This document shows, piece by piece, positions 1-8,372 of a stretch of 64,000 bases of DNA (its first letter is position 1; every line of letters begins with the position of its first letter). Origin of the DNA: Terasakiella sp. SH-1 (GTDB taxonomy: Bacteria; Pseudomonadota; Alphaproteobacteria; Rhodospirillales; Terasakiellaceae); assembly GCF_004564135.1 (NCBI RefSeq), contig NZ_CP038255.1, forward strand, positions 3,707,501 through 3,771,500. The letters run 5' to 3'. The translations under genes and the position numbers were made by a program. The notes under the pieces are model-generated. The model was not told the DNA's origin. It did not search any database and saw only the letters and a program-made list of their open reading frames with translations.

Positions 1-10
1 GACGACAAAT

Positions 11-772
11 ATGATTAGATTATATATTGATACGTCTTTGTCTGTCGGTCTTTCACAGGACCTTTCGTCAGACCAAGCCCATTACGTCAACAATGTGATG
101 CGTTTGAAGGTTGGTGATGAGGTTGCCGTTTTTAATGGGCAAGATGGGGAATGGCTTGGTCAAATTTCAAGCGCACGTAAAAAGAATTGCACCATCCAGC
201 TGATTGAAAAAATCCGTGAGCAAGATAGCTGCCCCGATTTAATGCTGGTGTTCGCCCCGATCAAAAAGCAGCGTCTCGATTTTATCATGGAAAAGGCAAC
301 GGAACTGGGGGTAAGTGACTTTCAGCCAGTGATCACCCAGCGTACCATCGCGTCAAAGATTCGAAGTGATCGCTTGTGTGCTCAAACCATTGAAGCTTCG
401 GAACAGTGTGAACGACTTAACATACCTGTGGTCCATGAAGCCGTATCGTTGGTACAACTTGTTAAAGACTGGCCGCAAGAACGTACCTTGTTTGTTTTGA
501 ACGAACATGGTGGGGCCAAACCGATCTTGGAAGGGCTACAAGAGTTTGCCGGAAAAGAAATCGGTCCTTGTGCCATTTTAGTGGGGCCGGAAGGCGGTTT
601 TGACCCATCAGAGCTTGACCTTTTGGCAAAACTGCAGAATGTTGTGCCTCTCAGTATCGGGCCGCGTATTTTACGTGCCGATACCGCAGCTCTTGCAGCG
701 ATCAGTTGTTGGCAATCCGTTTTGGGCGATTGGCAGGTGCCGCTTCGCAAGAGATTTGAAAAAGAAGAATAA
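11..772 (+). CDS. rsmE: 16S rRNA m3U1498 methyltransferase RsmE
   Basis: SPOUT-class RNA methyltransferase that methylates N3 of U1498 of 16S rRNA in the assembled 30S subunit. The 253 residues match the usual family length. The C-terminal SPOUT knot is visible as GPEGGF (about residues 192-197) followed by PRILRADTAA (about 218-227), the pair that binds S-adenosylmethionine in this family; most members have RTETA where this one has RADTA. The N-terminal PUA-like part begins with an RNA-binding strand pattern. Only 10 bases precede the ATG in the window, so the promoter cannot be seen. The next gene, gshA, follows within about 11 bases on the same strand, so the two are probably co-transcribed, an arrangement common in alphaproteobacteria. 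Identity is firm. Confidence 0.95.
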   Translation: MIRLYIDTSLSVGLSQDLSSDQAHYVNNVMRLKVGDEVAVFNGQDGEWLGQISSARKKNCTIQLIEKIREQDSCPDLMLVFAPIKKQRLDFIMEKATELGVSDFQPVITQRTIASKIRSDRLCAQTIEASEQCERLNIPVVHEAVSLVQLVKDWPQERTLFVLNEHGGAKPILEGLQEFAGKEIGPCAILVGPEGGFDPSELDLLAKLQNVVPLSIGPRILRADTAALAAISCWQSVLGDWQVPLRKRFEKEE

Positions 773-783
773 AGGGCATGAGC

Positions 784-2142
784 ATGGCGGATAAAAGCGC
801 ACTCATCGAACATAAAAGCCAGTTAGTGGATTATCTGGCCAGTGGATGTAAGCCGAAAGCCGATTGGCGTATCGGAACGGAACATGAGAAATTTGCTTTT
901 TGTACCCAAAGTTTAAAGACCTTGCCCTATGAAGGGGAAAAGTCTGTACGTGCTTTGCTTGATGATCTTTCGCAATTTGACGAATGGACCCCTGTTTATG
1001 AGAACGGCAATATCATTGCATTAAAAGGCAATGACGGTTCTTCGGTAACGCTGGAACCCGGTGGGCAGGTGGAACTGTCCGGTGCACCGCTGGAAACCAT
1101 TCACCAAACGTGTAAGGAAGTCGGCACCCATCTGGAACAGGCTAAAAAAGTCGCTGCTGATCTGGATGTGGGTTTCATCGGTCTGGGCTATCAACCGAAA
1201 TGGTCTGTGGATGATATTCCGTGGATGCCTAAAGGTCGTTATAAAATCATGCGTGAATATATGCCCAAGGTCGGTACACTCGGTCTGGATATGATGAAGG
1301 CGACCTGTACGGTTCAGGTTAATCTGGATTTTTCATCAGAAAATGACATGGTGCGTAAATTCCGCACGTCACTGGCATTACAACCGATTGCAACGGCACT
1401 GTGGGCAAACTCCCCGTTTCGAAATGGTAAACCCAACGATATGCTGTCTTTCCGCTCCCATATCTGGACGGATACAGATGCGGACCGCTGTGGCATGTTG
1501 CCCTTTGTCTTTGAAGACGGTTTTGGCTTTGAGTCTTATGTGGACTACATGCTCAATGTGCCGATGTATTTTGTGTATCGTGATGGTCAATATATTGATG
1601 CGTCTGGTCAGTCTTTCAAAGATTTCATGGCTGGTAATCTCGCGGCTCTTCCCGGTGAACGCGCAACCATGACGGATTGGGAAGATCATCTGACAACAGC
1701 CTTCCCTGAAGTGCGCTTGAAGAAATTCCTGGAAATGCGCGGGGCTGACGGCGGGCCGTGGGGGCGTCTGTGTGCCTTGCCTGCTTTCTGGGTCGGTTTG
1801 CTTTATGATGATCAGGCATTGGATCAGGCCGAACAGTTGATCAAGGACTGGTCGGTAGAGGATTATACTTTCTTGCGTGATCGTGTGCCTTACACCGCGC
1901 TGAATACCGAATTTAAAGGCCAAACGGTTGGCGATATTGCCATGGATGTGCTTGATATCGCCCAAGGGGGCTTGAAACGTCGTGGCAACCTGAATTTAAG
2001 TGGTCAGGATGAAAGTAAATTCCTGGAGCCCCTGTATAAAATTGCTGAATCCGGTGAAACTCAGGCAGAAATTATGCTCAAAGAGTTTGAAACGCGCTGG
2101 AAAGGTGATATTGATCAGGTGTTCAAAGATCACGCCTATTAA
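784..2142 (+). CDS. gshA: Glutamate-cysteine ligase, plant/alphaproteobacterial type
   Basis: ATP-dependent ligase that makes gamma-glutamylcysteine, the first step of glutathione synthesis, in the cytoplasm. It belongs to the type found in plants and alphaproteobacteria. Visible signatures are RIGTEHEKFAF near the N-terminus, SGAPLETIHQTC, a central MKATCTVQVNLDF, and ALWANSPFRNGKPN followed by FRSHIWTDTDADRCG. An earlier in-frame ATG lies at 778, but the AAGGG Shine-Dalgarno at 772-776 sits one base from it and seven bases from the ATG at 784, so 784 is preferred (452 residues, start MADKSA). It follows rsmE and precedes a chorismate mutase gene on the same strand. Glutathione synthetase (gshB) is not in this window. 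Confidence 0.93.
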   Translation: MADKSALIEHKSQLVDYLASGCKPKADWRIGTEHEKFAFCTQSLKTLPYEGEKSVRALLDDLSQFDEWTPVYENGNIIALKGNDGSSVTLEPGGQVELSGAPLETIHQTCKEVGTHLEQAKKVAADLDVGFIGLGYQPKWSVDDIPWMPKGRYKIMREYMPKVGTLGLDMMKATCTVQVNLDFSSENDMVRKFRTSLALQPIATALWANSPFRNGKPNDMLSFRSHIWTDTDADRCGMLPFVFEDGFGFESYVDYMLNVPMYFVYRDGQYIDASGQSFKDFMAGNLAALPGERATMTDWEDHLTTAFPEVRLKKFLEMRGADGGPWGRLCALPAFWVGLLYDDQALDQAEQLIKDWSVEDYTFLRDRVPYTALNTEFKGQTVGDIAMDVLDIAQGGLKRRGNLNLSGQDESKFLEPLYKIAESGETQAEIMLKEFETRWKGDIDQVFKDHAY

Positions 2143-2157
2143 GAGACGAGTAAAACA

Positions 2158-2457
2158 ATGCCCAAAGCCATTAAATGCAATTCCCTTCAGGATGTGCGCG
2201 ACAATATTGACCGTCTGGATGGGGTGATCATTCCTTTACTGGCCGAACGTATCCAATATGTCCTTCAGGCTGCCCAGTTTAAAGAAACCCGTGCGGACGT
2301 GCGTATTCCACCACGTATCGAATTTATCGTTGATCGCGTGCGCAAATTTGCCGAAGAAGAAGGCATGGACCCGGATATGGCAGAATCCATCTATCGCCAT
2401 ATTATGGAAGAGTCCATCGCCCGCGAAGAAATCCGCTGGGACGATATTAACGAATAG
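2158..2457 (+). CDS. Chorismate mutase, AroQ class (short monofunctional)
   Basis: A 99-residue all-helical protein of the AroQ chorismate mutase fold, which converts chorismate to prephenate on the way to phenylalanine and tyrosine. Supporting features are the N-terminal LQDVRDNIDRLDGVIIPLLAER helix with its conserved Arg and Asp pattern, a middle KETRADVRIPPR segment that fits the active-site loop, and a C-terminal helix pair ending EESIAREE. There is no fused prephenate dehydratase or dehydrogenase. It starts 15 bases after gshA with a GAG-rich ribosome site, so it is probably the last gene of the rsmE-gshA transcript. Isochorismate-pyruvate lyases share this fold, so that activity cannot be excluded from sequence alone. 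Confidence 0.85.
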   Translation: MPKAIKCNSLQDVRDNIDRLDGVIIPLLAERIQYVLQAAQFKETRADVRIPPRIEFIVDRVRKFAEEEGMDPDMAESIYRHIMEESIAREEIRWDDINE

Positions 2458-2554
2458 ACTGGCGACTACACGCATCAGTAAAAAATAATTTGAAATTACC
2501 TCTTCTTGTTTCGATATCTATTATTAATAAATATTGATAAAGAGGAATGTCGTC

Positions 2555-4306
2555 GTGTCCTGGTTTCATAAAAGTATTTTATGGAAGATTGTTCTTCCCA
2601 TCCCGGTTGCTGCTTTTGTTGCGATCATTTTGATGATGTTTGTTGTGCCCAGTATGATGCGCAATAATGCCATTGAGAATGCTGTTGAATCGGCGACACA
2701 GACCGTTGAACAGTTCAAAACAATTCGGGGCTATTATACCAAAAATGTCATTAAAAAGGTTTTGGCCAATGGGGGCTTGAAACCAAGCTTTAACCATAAA
2801 ACCATGGATAATGGTGTTCCACTGCCTGCTACCTTCATTCATGATATGAGTGAATTGCTTTCAGAAAAAGAAACATCTATCCAACTCTATAGTGCTTACC
2901 CCTTTCCAAACCGGACACAGCGTCAGCTCGATAGTTATCAGCAAGAGGCTTGGGACAGAATATCGCAAAATAAAGACCTGAAATTTGTTAAAACAGAAGA
3001 ACGTGAGGGGAAAACCATTGTTCGGGTGGCAATCGCGGACCTGATGGTGGCACAAGGCTGTGTGACCTGTCACAATACACGGGCGGATACACCGAAAGAT
3101 GATTGGAAGTTAGGCGATGTTCGTGGTGTTTTAGAGGTCGCAACCACCATAGAAAATGTCGTTGCCCGTGGGGAAAGTCTGGCACAGACGATGATTGTTT
3201 TTGGTGTTGTTTTGGCTGCCATTCTGACTGTTGTTGCCTTATTGAGTGCCAGATCCGTTTCCGGTCCCATTCAGCAGATGACAAATATCATGCATGAATT
3301 TGCCGATGGCAAACAGGATGTTAAAATTCCACAATGGCAACGCCATGACGAAGTTGGAATGATGGCGCGTTCCATGGAAGTTTTTCGAAGTAATCGTTTA
3401 AAACGGTCGGCTCAAATTGAAGAACAACATGAACGTGAACAGCATTTAATTCGTGAACGGCGCGAACAAACCCAGCAAATGGCGGATGAGTTTGAAAATT
3501 CTGTGGGCACAATTGCGACTGAACTGGGTGGTTTTACATCCAACCTGCGTGAGGCGGCTCAATCCATGAACAGTGTCTCTCATGATGCGCAGAATCAAAC
3601 CAATGAAGTTGCGCAAATGGCGGATAAGGCGACGCGCAATGCCGAGACAGTGGCAGCAGCAGCTGAAGAGCTTACAGCCTCTATTGGTTCCATTACCAGT
3701 CAGGTGTCTCATGCCAATGACGTAACGGAGAGTGCGCGCACTCGTGTTGAGCATACCAATGAAAAAATTCAGGAACTTGCAACGGCGGTGACAAAGATTG
3801 GCGAAGTTGTGCAGTTGATTTCAGGTATTGCTGAGCAAACCAATATGTTGGCTTTGAATGCAACCATTGAATCGGCCCGTGCAGGTGAGGCTGGCAAAGG
3901 GTTTGCCGTTGTGGCTGGGGAAGTGAAAAATCTGGCAACACAGACCTCGCAAGCCACACAGGAGATTGCTGAACAGATTAGAAATATCCAATCGGCAACC
4001 AATGAATCCGTTGATGCCATGAACGGTGTGGCCTCTATTATTAACGAGATTAATGAGATTTCCACAACCATTGCCCATTCCGTTGAAGAGCAAGGGACGG
4101 CCACACAGGAAATTTCACTTAATGCCCAAGAAGCAGCGGCCGGGACAGGGCAAGTTTCCTCGACCCTGACCTATATTAATCAGGCAACCGGTGATATTGG
4201 GGAGGCATCAGGCGGATTAAGCCAGTCGGTTAATGAGCTGAACCAACTGTCCTCTTCACTTTCTATGGAAGTTGATACGTTGTTAAAACACATTCGGGAA
4301 AATTAG
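2555..4306 (+). CDS. Methyl-accepting chemotaxis protein with Tll0287-like CxxCH sensor domain
   Basis: Membrane chemoreceptor of 583 residues. Order: transmembrane helix at about 9-33, periplasmic sensor at about 35-205, second helix at about 211-232, HAMP at about 233-285, and a cytoplasmic signalling domain with the hairpin tip around [17 protein letters not shown]. The sensor resembles the Tll0287-like (DUF3365) domain and carries CVTCH (C169, C172, H173), the covalent haem c motif, suggesting redox or gas sensing. The reading frame is open back to a TTG at 2534, but AGAGGA at 2541-2546 sits 8 bases before GTG 2555, so 2555 is chosen. It stands alone, converging on tldD with 9 bases between stop codons. 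Ligand and haem attachment are inferred, not shown. Confidence 0.92.
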   Translation: MSWFHKSILWKIVLPIPVAAFVAIILMMFVVPSMMRNNAIENAVESATQTVEQFKTIRGYYTKNVIKKVLANGGLKPSFNHKTMDNGVPLPATFIHDMSELLSEKETSIQLYSAYPFPNRTQRQLDSYQQEAWDRISQNKDLKFVKTEEREGKTIVRVAIADLMVAQGCVTCHNTRADTPKDDWKLGDVRGVLEVATTIENVVARGESLAQTMIVFGVVLAAILTVVALLSARSVSGPIQQMTNIMHEFADGKQDVKIPQWQRHDEVGMMARSMEVFRSNRLKRSAQIEEQHEREQHLIRERREQTQQMADEFENSVGTIATELGGFTSNLREAAQSMNSVSHDAQNQTNEVAQMADKATRNAETVAAAAEELTASIGSITSQVSHANDVTESARTRVEHTNEKIQELATAVTKIGEVVQLISGIAEQTNMLALNATIESARAGEAGKGFAVVAGEVKNLATQTSQATQEIAEQIRNIQSATNESVDAMNGVASIINEINEISTTIAHSVEEQGTATQEISLNAQEAAAGTGQVSSTLTYINQATGDIGEASGGLSQSVNELNQLSSSLSMEVDTLLKHIREN

Positions 4307-4319
4307 GGCGTAACCCTAA
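4303..4319. repeat. 17-bp palindrome between convergent stop codons, resembling fused ends of the MITE at 57.6 kb
   Basis: The sequence TTAGGGCGTAACCCTAA spans the TAG stop of the chemoreceptor and reaches the stop of tldD. It can form a 6-bp stem (TTAGGG/CCCTAA). Its first 11 bases are identical to the outer end of the terminal inverted repeat of the element at 57577-57749, and its last six match the opposite end. It has no T-run, so it is a poor terminator. It may be a vestige of the element or a coincidence. Confidence 0.4.
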
Positions 4320-5749
4320 ATATCTGTTCCCCCCACGGTCAATGGGTCAATCAACATGGTTGGTTGGCCCACGCCGACGGGTACGCCTTGACCTGCCTTG
4401 CCGCAGGTGCCGATGCCGGGGTCCAGTTCCATGTCATTACCGATCATTTTCACCTTGGTCAGGCAATCTGGGCCATTACCGATCAGGGTGGCCCCTTTAA
4501 CCGGGGCACCGATTTTACCGTTTTCAATCAGATAGGCTTCGGTACAGCTAAAGACGAATTTCCCGGATGTGATATCCACCTGACCACCCCCGAAGTTCAC
4601 CGCATAAAGCCCCTTATCCACAGAAGCGATGATTTCCTGTGGGTCTTTATCGCCTGCAAGCATATAGGTATTGGTCATACGCGGCAGGGGTTGATGGGCA
4701 TAAGATTGACGACGGCCATTGCCGGTGGCTTTAACCCCCATGAGGCGTGCGTTCATGCGGTCCTGCATGTAGCCTTTCAGGATGCCGTCCTCAATCAATA
4801 CGGTGTTCTGGCTGGGGGTGCCTTCATCATCAATCGTAATAGAACCACGGCGATCATGAAGGGTGCCATCATCAACAACTGTGACGCCGGGCGCAGCAAT
4901 GCGTTCACCAAGCAATCCGGCAAAGGCAGATGTTTTTTTGCGGTTAAAGTCGCCTTCCAATCCGTGACCAACTGCTTCGTGTAGCAAAACGCCCGGCCAG
5001 CCCGCTCCTAAAACCACCGGCATTTCACCCGCAGGTGCGGCAATGGATTCCACATTGACCAAGGCTTGTCGCAGGGCCTCATCACAGGCGGGTTTCCATG
5101 TGCCGGGTTTTAGATATTCCTCATAAGATACACGACCGCCCATGCCGTGAGAGCCGGTTTCCATACGATCACCAACGCCAACAACGACAGAGACATTCAG
5201 GCGGACCAGAGGGCGAATATCAGCAGCTTGTGAGCCATCGGCGCGAATAATACGCACGGCTTGCCAGCTTGCCGCAATGGAGGCTGTGACCTGTTTGACC
5301 CGCTCATCCTTACCTCGTAGGTAGGCATCCATTTCTTCCAGCAATTTGACTTTGACTTCAAAAGGAACAGGATTGATCGGGTTATCATCCACATATAGGG
5401 CGTTATTGGTGCCAATAGGGGCTTGGGCCATCACACCGCCATGACCAGAATGGACGGCCTTAACAGTGGTGCAGGCGCGATCAATGGCTGCTTGATCCAA
5501 GGTGGCGGCATGGGAGTAGCCACTGGCTTCACCGGCTACAGAGCGCAGGCCGAATCCTTGTGCGGTATCAAAATTGGCACTTTTTAGACGTCCGTCATCA
5601 AATGCCAGAGATTCGCTTTGACGATATTCCAGAAACAACTCACCATCATCAGCGCCATGCAGGGCATCTGTGATGGAACGTTCCACCTGGGCCTGATCAA
5701 GGTCGAAGCGGGAAAAGAAAAGATCATCGGTGGCTTTAAAATCGGACAT
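4316..5749 (-). CDS. tldD: TldD metalloprotease
   Basis: TldD is the catalytic subunit of the TldD/TldE (PmbA) zinc protease, which trims leader peptides of modified peptides and degrades unfolded substrates in the cytoplasm. The zinc motif HEAVGH lies at about residue 260 within GVLLHEAVGHGLEGDF. A later GLYAVNFGGGQVDITSG and the SCTEAYLIENGKI block are typical of the family C-terminal half. The 477 residues match the usual length. PmbA/TldE is not in the window, so the partner is encoded elsewhere. The gene converges on the chemoreceptor upstream and is separated from metZ by a 188-bp divergent spacer that holds one copy of the dispersed palindromic repeat. Confidence 0.95.
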   Translation of the reverse strand: MSDFKATDDLFFSRFDLDQAQVERSITDALHGADDGELFLEYRQSESLAFDDGRLKSANFDTAQGFGLRSVAGEASGYSHAATLDQAAIDRACTTVKAVHSGHGGVMAQAPIGTNNALYVDDNPINPVPFEVKVKLLEEMDAYLRGKDERVKQVTASIAASWQAVRIIRADGSQAADIRPLVRLNVSVVVGVGDRMETGSHGMGGRVSYEEYLKPGTWKPACDEALRQALVNVESIAAPAGEMPVVLGAGWPGVLLHEAVGHGLEGDFNRKKTSAFAGLLGERIAAPGVTVVDDGTLHDRRGSITIDDEGTPSQNTVLIEDGILKGYMQDRMNARLMGVKATGNGRRQSYAHQPLPRMTNTYMLAGDKDPQEIIASVDKGLYAVNFGGGQVDITSGKFVFSCTEAYLIENGKIGAPVKGATLIGNGPDCLTKVKMIGNDMELDPGIGTCGKAGQGVPVGVGQPTMLIDPLTVGGTDI

Positions 5750-5768
5750 ATAGGGCCTATTTAGATTG

Positions 5769-5838
5769 CGTCATCCTCGCGTATGCGGGGATCTTTATCC
5801 ATTATGGTGAAAGAGGTCCCGGCTTGCGCGAGGACGAC
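5769..5838. repeat. Dispersed intergenic palindromic repeat, copy A
   Basis: About 70 bp beginning GTCATCCTCGCGTATGCGGGG and ending GCGCGAGGACGAC, so the two ends are nearly inverted copies of each other around a variable AT-rich centre. It lies between the divergent tldD and metZ genes. It is one of seven related copies recognised in the window (see 7138, 21046, 22353, 38895, 48317 and 53993). Confidence 0.8.
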
Positions 5839-5857
5839 AAAGAGTGAATTTATATTA

Positions 5858-5907
5858 GAATGTGGCCTCTTGTGCTGCATTCGTCAACGGTGTAAAAGGC
5901 CGCATTC
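5858..5907 (+). promoter_or_regulatory. Candidate structured leader upstream of metZ
   Basis: An 11-bp stem, GAATGTGGCCT (5858-5868) with AGGCCGCATTC (5897-5907), contains one G-T wobble and closes a 28-base loop. It ends 30 bases before the metZ ATG and about 15 before its ribosome site TAAAGGAC. Sulfur-amino-acid genes in alphaproteobacteria often carry SAM-responsive leaders, but I could not match this to a SAM-II or SAM-V consensus, so only the hairpin is claimed. Confidence 0.4.
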
Positions 5908-5937
5908 ACAGTTTCCCTTAGGTAAAGGACGATTATT

Positions 5938-7128
5938 ATGAGCAAAACAACTTGGCGCACGAGCACACAATTGGTGCATGGTGGCATCAAACGTTCTGCT
6001 TTTGATGAAAACTGCGAAGGGCTGTTTGTGACGTCTGGCTATATTTATGCCAGTGCTGAAGAACAGGAGGCGACCTTCAAGGAAGAGATCAAACGCTATC
6101 AGTATTCCCGTTTTGCCAACCCTACGGTCGGCATGTTTGAGGAACGTATGGCAATGATCGAAGGAGCCAATTTCTGTCTGGCAACGGCCACTGGCATGGC
6201 GGCGATCAATACTGCACTGATGGCGATGCTTAAGGCAGGTGATCGGGTCGTGGCTTCGCGTGCCTTGTTTGGGTCCTCAGTCTTTATCATGAATAATATC
6301 CTGCCGCGTTTTGGTGTGGAAACCGTTTTGGTCGATGGTCATGACCTGAACCAGTGGGAAGAAGCCCTGAAAGAGCCAACACGTGCGGTCTTGCTGGAAA
6401 CGCCAAGCAACCCGACACTGGATCTTGTTGATATGCAGGCTGTTTCTGATCTGGCGCACAAGGCTGGTGCACGCGTTATTGTTGATAACGTCTTTGCAAC
6501 GCCCATCCTGCAAAAGCCGCTGGATTTTGGGGCCGATATCGTTGTTTATTCCACCACCAAATATGTCGATGGTCAGGGCCGCACAATGGGGGGGGCGATT
6601 CTCTTTAACGAAGAAAAACTTCTTAAAGAAGAGATCATGCCCTATTTCCGCAACACAGGCCCGTCCATGAGTCCCTTTAATGCCTGGACCCAGCTTAAAG
6701 GCTTGGAAACGTATGATATTCGTGTGATGAAACATTGCGAAAACGCCACGCTGGTTGCCAAATTCCTGGAGAACCTGAAAGGGGTTTCCAAGGTCAATTA
6801 TCCGGGGCTGCACAGCCACCCGCAACATGATCTGGCGATGAAACAGATGAAAGCAGGCGGTCCGATGCTGTCTTTTGAAGTTGATGGTGGCAAGGACAAG
6901 GCGTTTGCCTTTGAAAATGCGCTGCAATTGGCAAAAATCTGTAACAACCTGGGGGACAGCAAAACATTGGTGACTCATCCGGGGACAACCACGCATTCGA
7001 AAGTGGACGAAGCTGAGAAACTCCATTTGGGGATTTCACCGGGCTTGCTGCGTTTGTCGGTTGGCTTAGAAGATGCCGATGACATCAAGGAAGATTTGGC
7101 CAACGCGTCCAAGGTTGTTTTTGGGTAA
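5938..7128 (+). CDS. metZ: O-succinylhomoserine sulfhydrylase
   Basis: PLP enzyme of the Cys/Met metabolism family that makes homocysteine directly from O-succinylhomoserine and sulfide. The 396 residues include the PLP-lysine segment VVYSTTKYVDGQGR, the substrate-site ATGMAAINTALMA near residue 85, and the C-terminal GDSKTLVTHPGTTTHSK loop that is typical of this family. The latter favours a gamma-family enzyme of the MetZ type over cystathionine beta-lyase. It has a good Shine-Dalgarno (AAAGGAC) 8 bases before the ATG. It is a single-gene unit, divergent from tldD, with a possible regulatory hairpin in its leader and a terminator-like half-palindrome just after its stop. MetY or cystathionine gamma-synthase activity is possible but less likely. 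Confidence 0.9.
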   Translation: MSKTTWRTSTQLVHGGIKRSAFDENCEGLFVTSGYIYASAEEQEATFKEEIKRYQYSRFANPTVGMFEERMAMIEGANFCLATATGMAAINTALMAMLKAGDRVVASRALFGSSVFIMNNILPRFGVETVLVDGHDLNQWEEALKEPTRAVLLETPSNPTLDLVDMQAVSDLAHKAGARVIVDNVFATPILQKPLDFGADIVVYSTTKYVDGQGRTMGGAILFNEEKLLKEEIMPYFRNTGPSMSPFNAWTQLKGLETYDIRVMKHCENATLVAKFLENLKGVSKVNYPGLHSHPQHDLAMKQMKAGGPMLSFEVDGGKDKAFAFENALQLAKICNNLGDSKTLVTHPGTTTHSKVDEAEKLHLGISPGLLRLSVGLEDADDIKEDLANASKVVFG

Positions 7129-7137
7129 GAACAAATT

Positions 7138-7194
7138 GTCGCCCTCGCGAAAGCGGGGGCCTTTTTGTTACAGGGATAAAGATCTGGAGATGAC
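7138..7194. repeat. Dispersed palindromic repeat, copy B (degenerate; terminator-like left half)
   Basis: Starts GTCGCCCTCGCGAAAGCGGGGGC and is followed by CTTTTTG. The left half alone folds as an 8-bp stem with a GAAA tetraloop and a T-run, so it can act as a Rho-independent terminator for metZ, whose stop lies 10 bases upstream. The right arm has decayed to CTGGAGATGAC. It is the least conserved of the seven copies. Confidence 0.65.
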
Positions 7195-7267
7195 GTTCTT
7201 TTTACGTCATTTTGCACTGCACAAAAAATTAACGCCACTTGCAGCATTTTTCTGATAGACTGCAAGC

Positions 7268-8296
7268 ATGTTTGAAGAAACGCTCAGCAATTTTGGTCTG
7301 ACGGGCAAGACCCATAAGCAATTGAACCTTGCACTTCAAGGGGGGGGGGCACATGGGGCCTATACCTGGGGGGTGCTTGATCGCCTGTTGGAAGATGATT
7401 TCATTTCCTTTGATACACTAAGTGGCACAAGTGCAGGGGCTGTCAATGCCGTTGCCTTTGCCCAAGGATATATGGAAGAAGGTGCTGCAGGAGCACGGGT
7501 GAAACTGGAAGAGGTCTGGAAAGCGATTTCCAAAGCCGGGGATTTCCTGTCCATTCCACAAACCCCGACTCAGATGATGAGCAAGGCCATGTCATCCATG
7601 GGAATGTTTGCCTCGTTTGATCATAACCCGCTGGATTATGACCCGTTGCGCGATATCCTGAGACAGCATATTGATTTTGCTGCCTTGCGTGATCATAGCC
7701 CGGTTGGTCTGTATGTGGCGGCAACCCAAGTGTCAAACGGCCATGCCCGCATATTTGAGACCGAGGAATTGACCATTGATATGGTGCTGGCATCTAGTTG
7801 CCTGCCGTTTTTGTCAAAGTCTGTCGTGATTAAGGGGGAGCCCTATTGGGACGGTGGGTTTTCGGCCAATCCGGCCATTCGCCCGGTGGTGCTGCATTCC
7901 AATACAAATGATACGTTGCTGGTCCAGCTTAGCCCTATTGATGATTTTCAGTTTCCCTCTCATATTGGCGGCATGCGTACGCATCTGAATCATTTATCAT
8001 TTTCACAATCTTTGGTGCGTGAAATTGAATTGATTGAAGAAGGACGCGAGGTTTCGCGCTCTGGCATTGCCTTTGGTGACAAGGCCCGCCGATTAAGCCG
8101 TCATCATTTCCATTTGATTGATGGTTCACCAACCACGTCGAAGCTCAATCCCGGCAGTGAAATGACCCCGGATTGGACAATGCTTTGTGATCTACATGCT
8201 CAGGGCCGTCGTGATTGTGAAACATTTTTAGACACTCACCGTGATGCAATTGGTCATCAATCCAGTGTCAATTTGAAAGAGCATTTTAACTTGTAA
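7268..8296 (+). CDS. Patatin-like phospholipase (RssA type)
   Basis: Cytoplasmic or membrane-associated serine acyl hydrolase of the patatin family, 342 residues. The catalytic dyad is visible: GTSAG with Ser55, and Asp195 in DGG. The oxyanion loop GGGAHGAY lies at about residues 25-32. There is no signal peptide or transmembrane segment, which separates it from secreted ExoU-like toxins and outer-membrane PlpD forms. The C-terminal third is poorly conserved. Substrate is unknown; bacterial relatives act on phospholipid or polyhydroxyalkanoate-type esters. It is followed by a DUF2333 gene after 76 bases on the same strand. Confidence 0.88.
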   Translation: MFEETLSNFGLTGKTHKQLNLALQGGGAHGAYTWGVLDRLLEDDFISFDTLSGTSAGAVNAVAFAQGYMEEGAAGARVKLEEVWKAISKAGDFLSIPQTPTQMMSKAMSSMGMFASFDHNPLDYDPLRDILRQHIDFAALRDHSPVGLYVAATQVSNGHARIFETEELTIDMVLASSCLPFLSKSVVIKGEPYWDGGFSANPAIRPVVLHSNTNDTLLVQLSPIDDFQFPSHIGGMRTHLNHLSFSQSLVREIELIEEGREVSRSGIAFGDKARRLSRHHFHLIDGSPTTSKLNPGSEMTPDWTMLCDLHAQGRRDCETFLDTHRDAIGHQSSVNLKEHFNL

Positions 8297-8372
8297 TGCT
8301 TCTCCCCCCTTGCGTCTGAGTTCTTGATCTGTCTATCTATACATACAGATTTATTATTTGCGGTGGGTATAT

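Noticed and set aside
1-10. GACGACAAAT at the window edge as the end of another repeat copy
   Set aside because: It equals the end of copy A, but six to nine bases are too few to claim a copy without the upstream sequence.
4364-4984. 206-codon frame antisense to tldD
   Set aside because: Shadow of the TldD catalytic region, no protein-like features.
5858-5907. SAM-II riboswitch for metZ
   Set aside because: Only a hairpin is evident; the pseudoknot and conserved loop sequence of SAM-II were not found.
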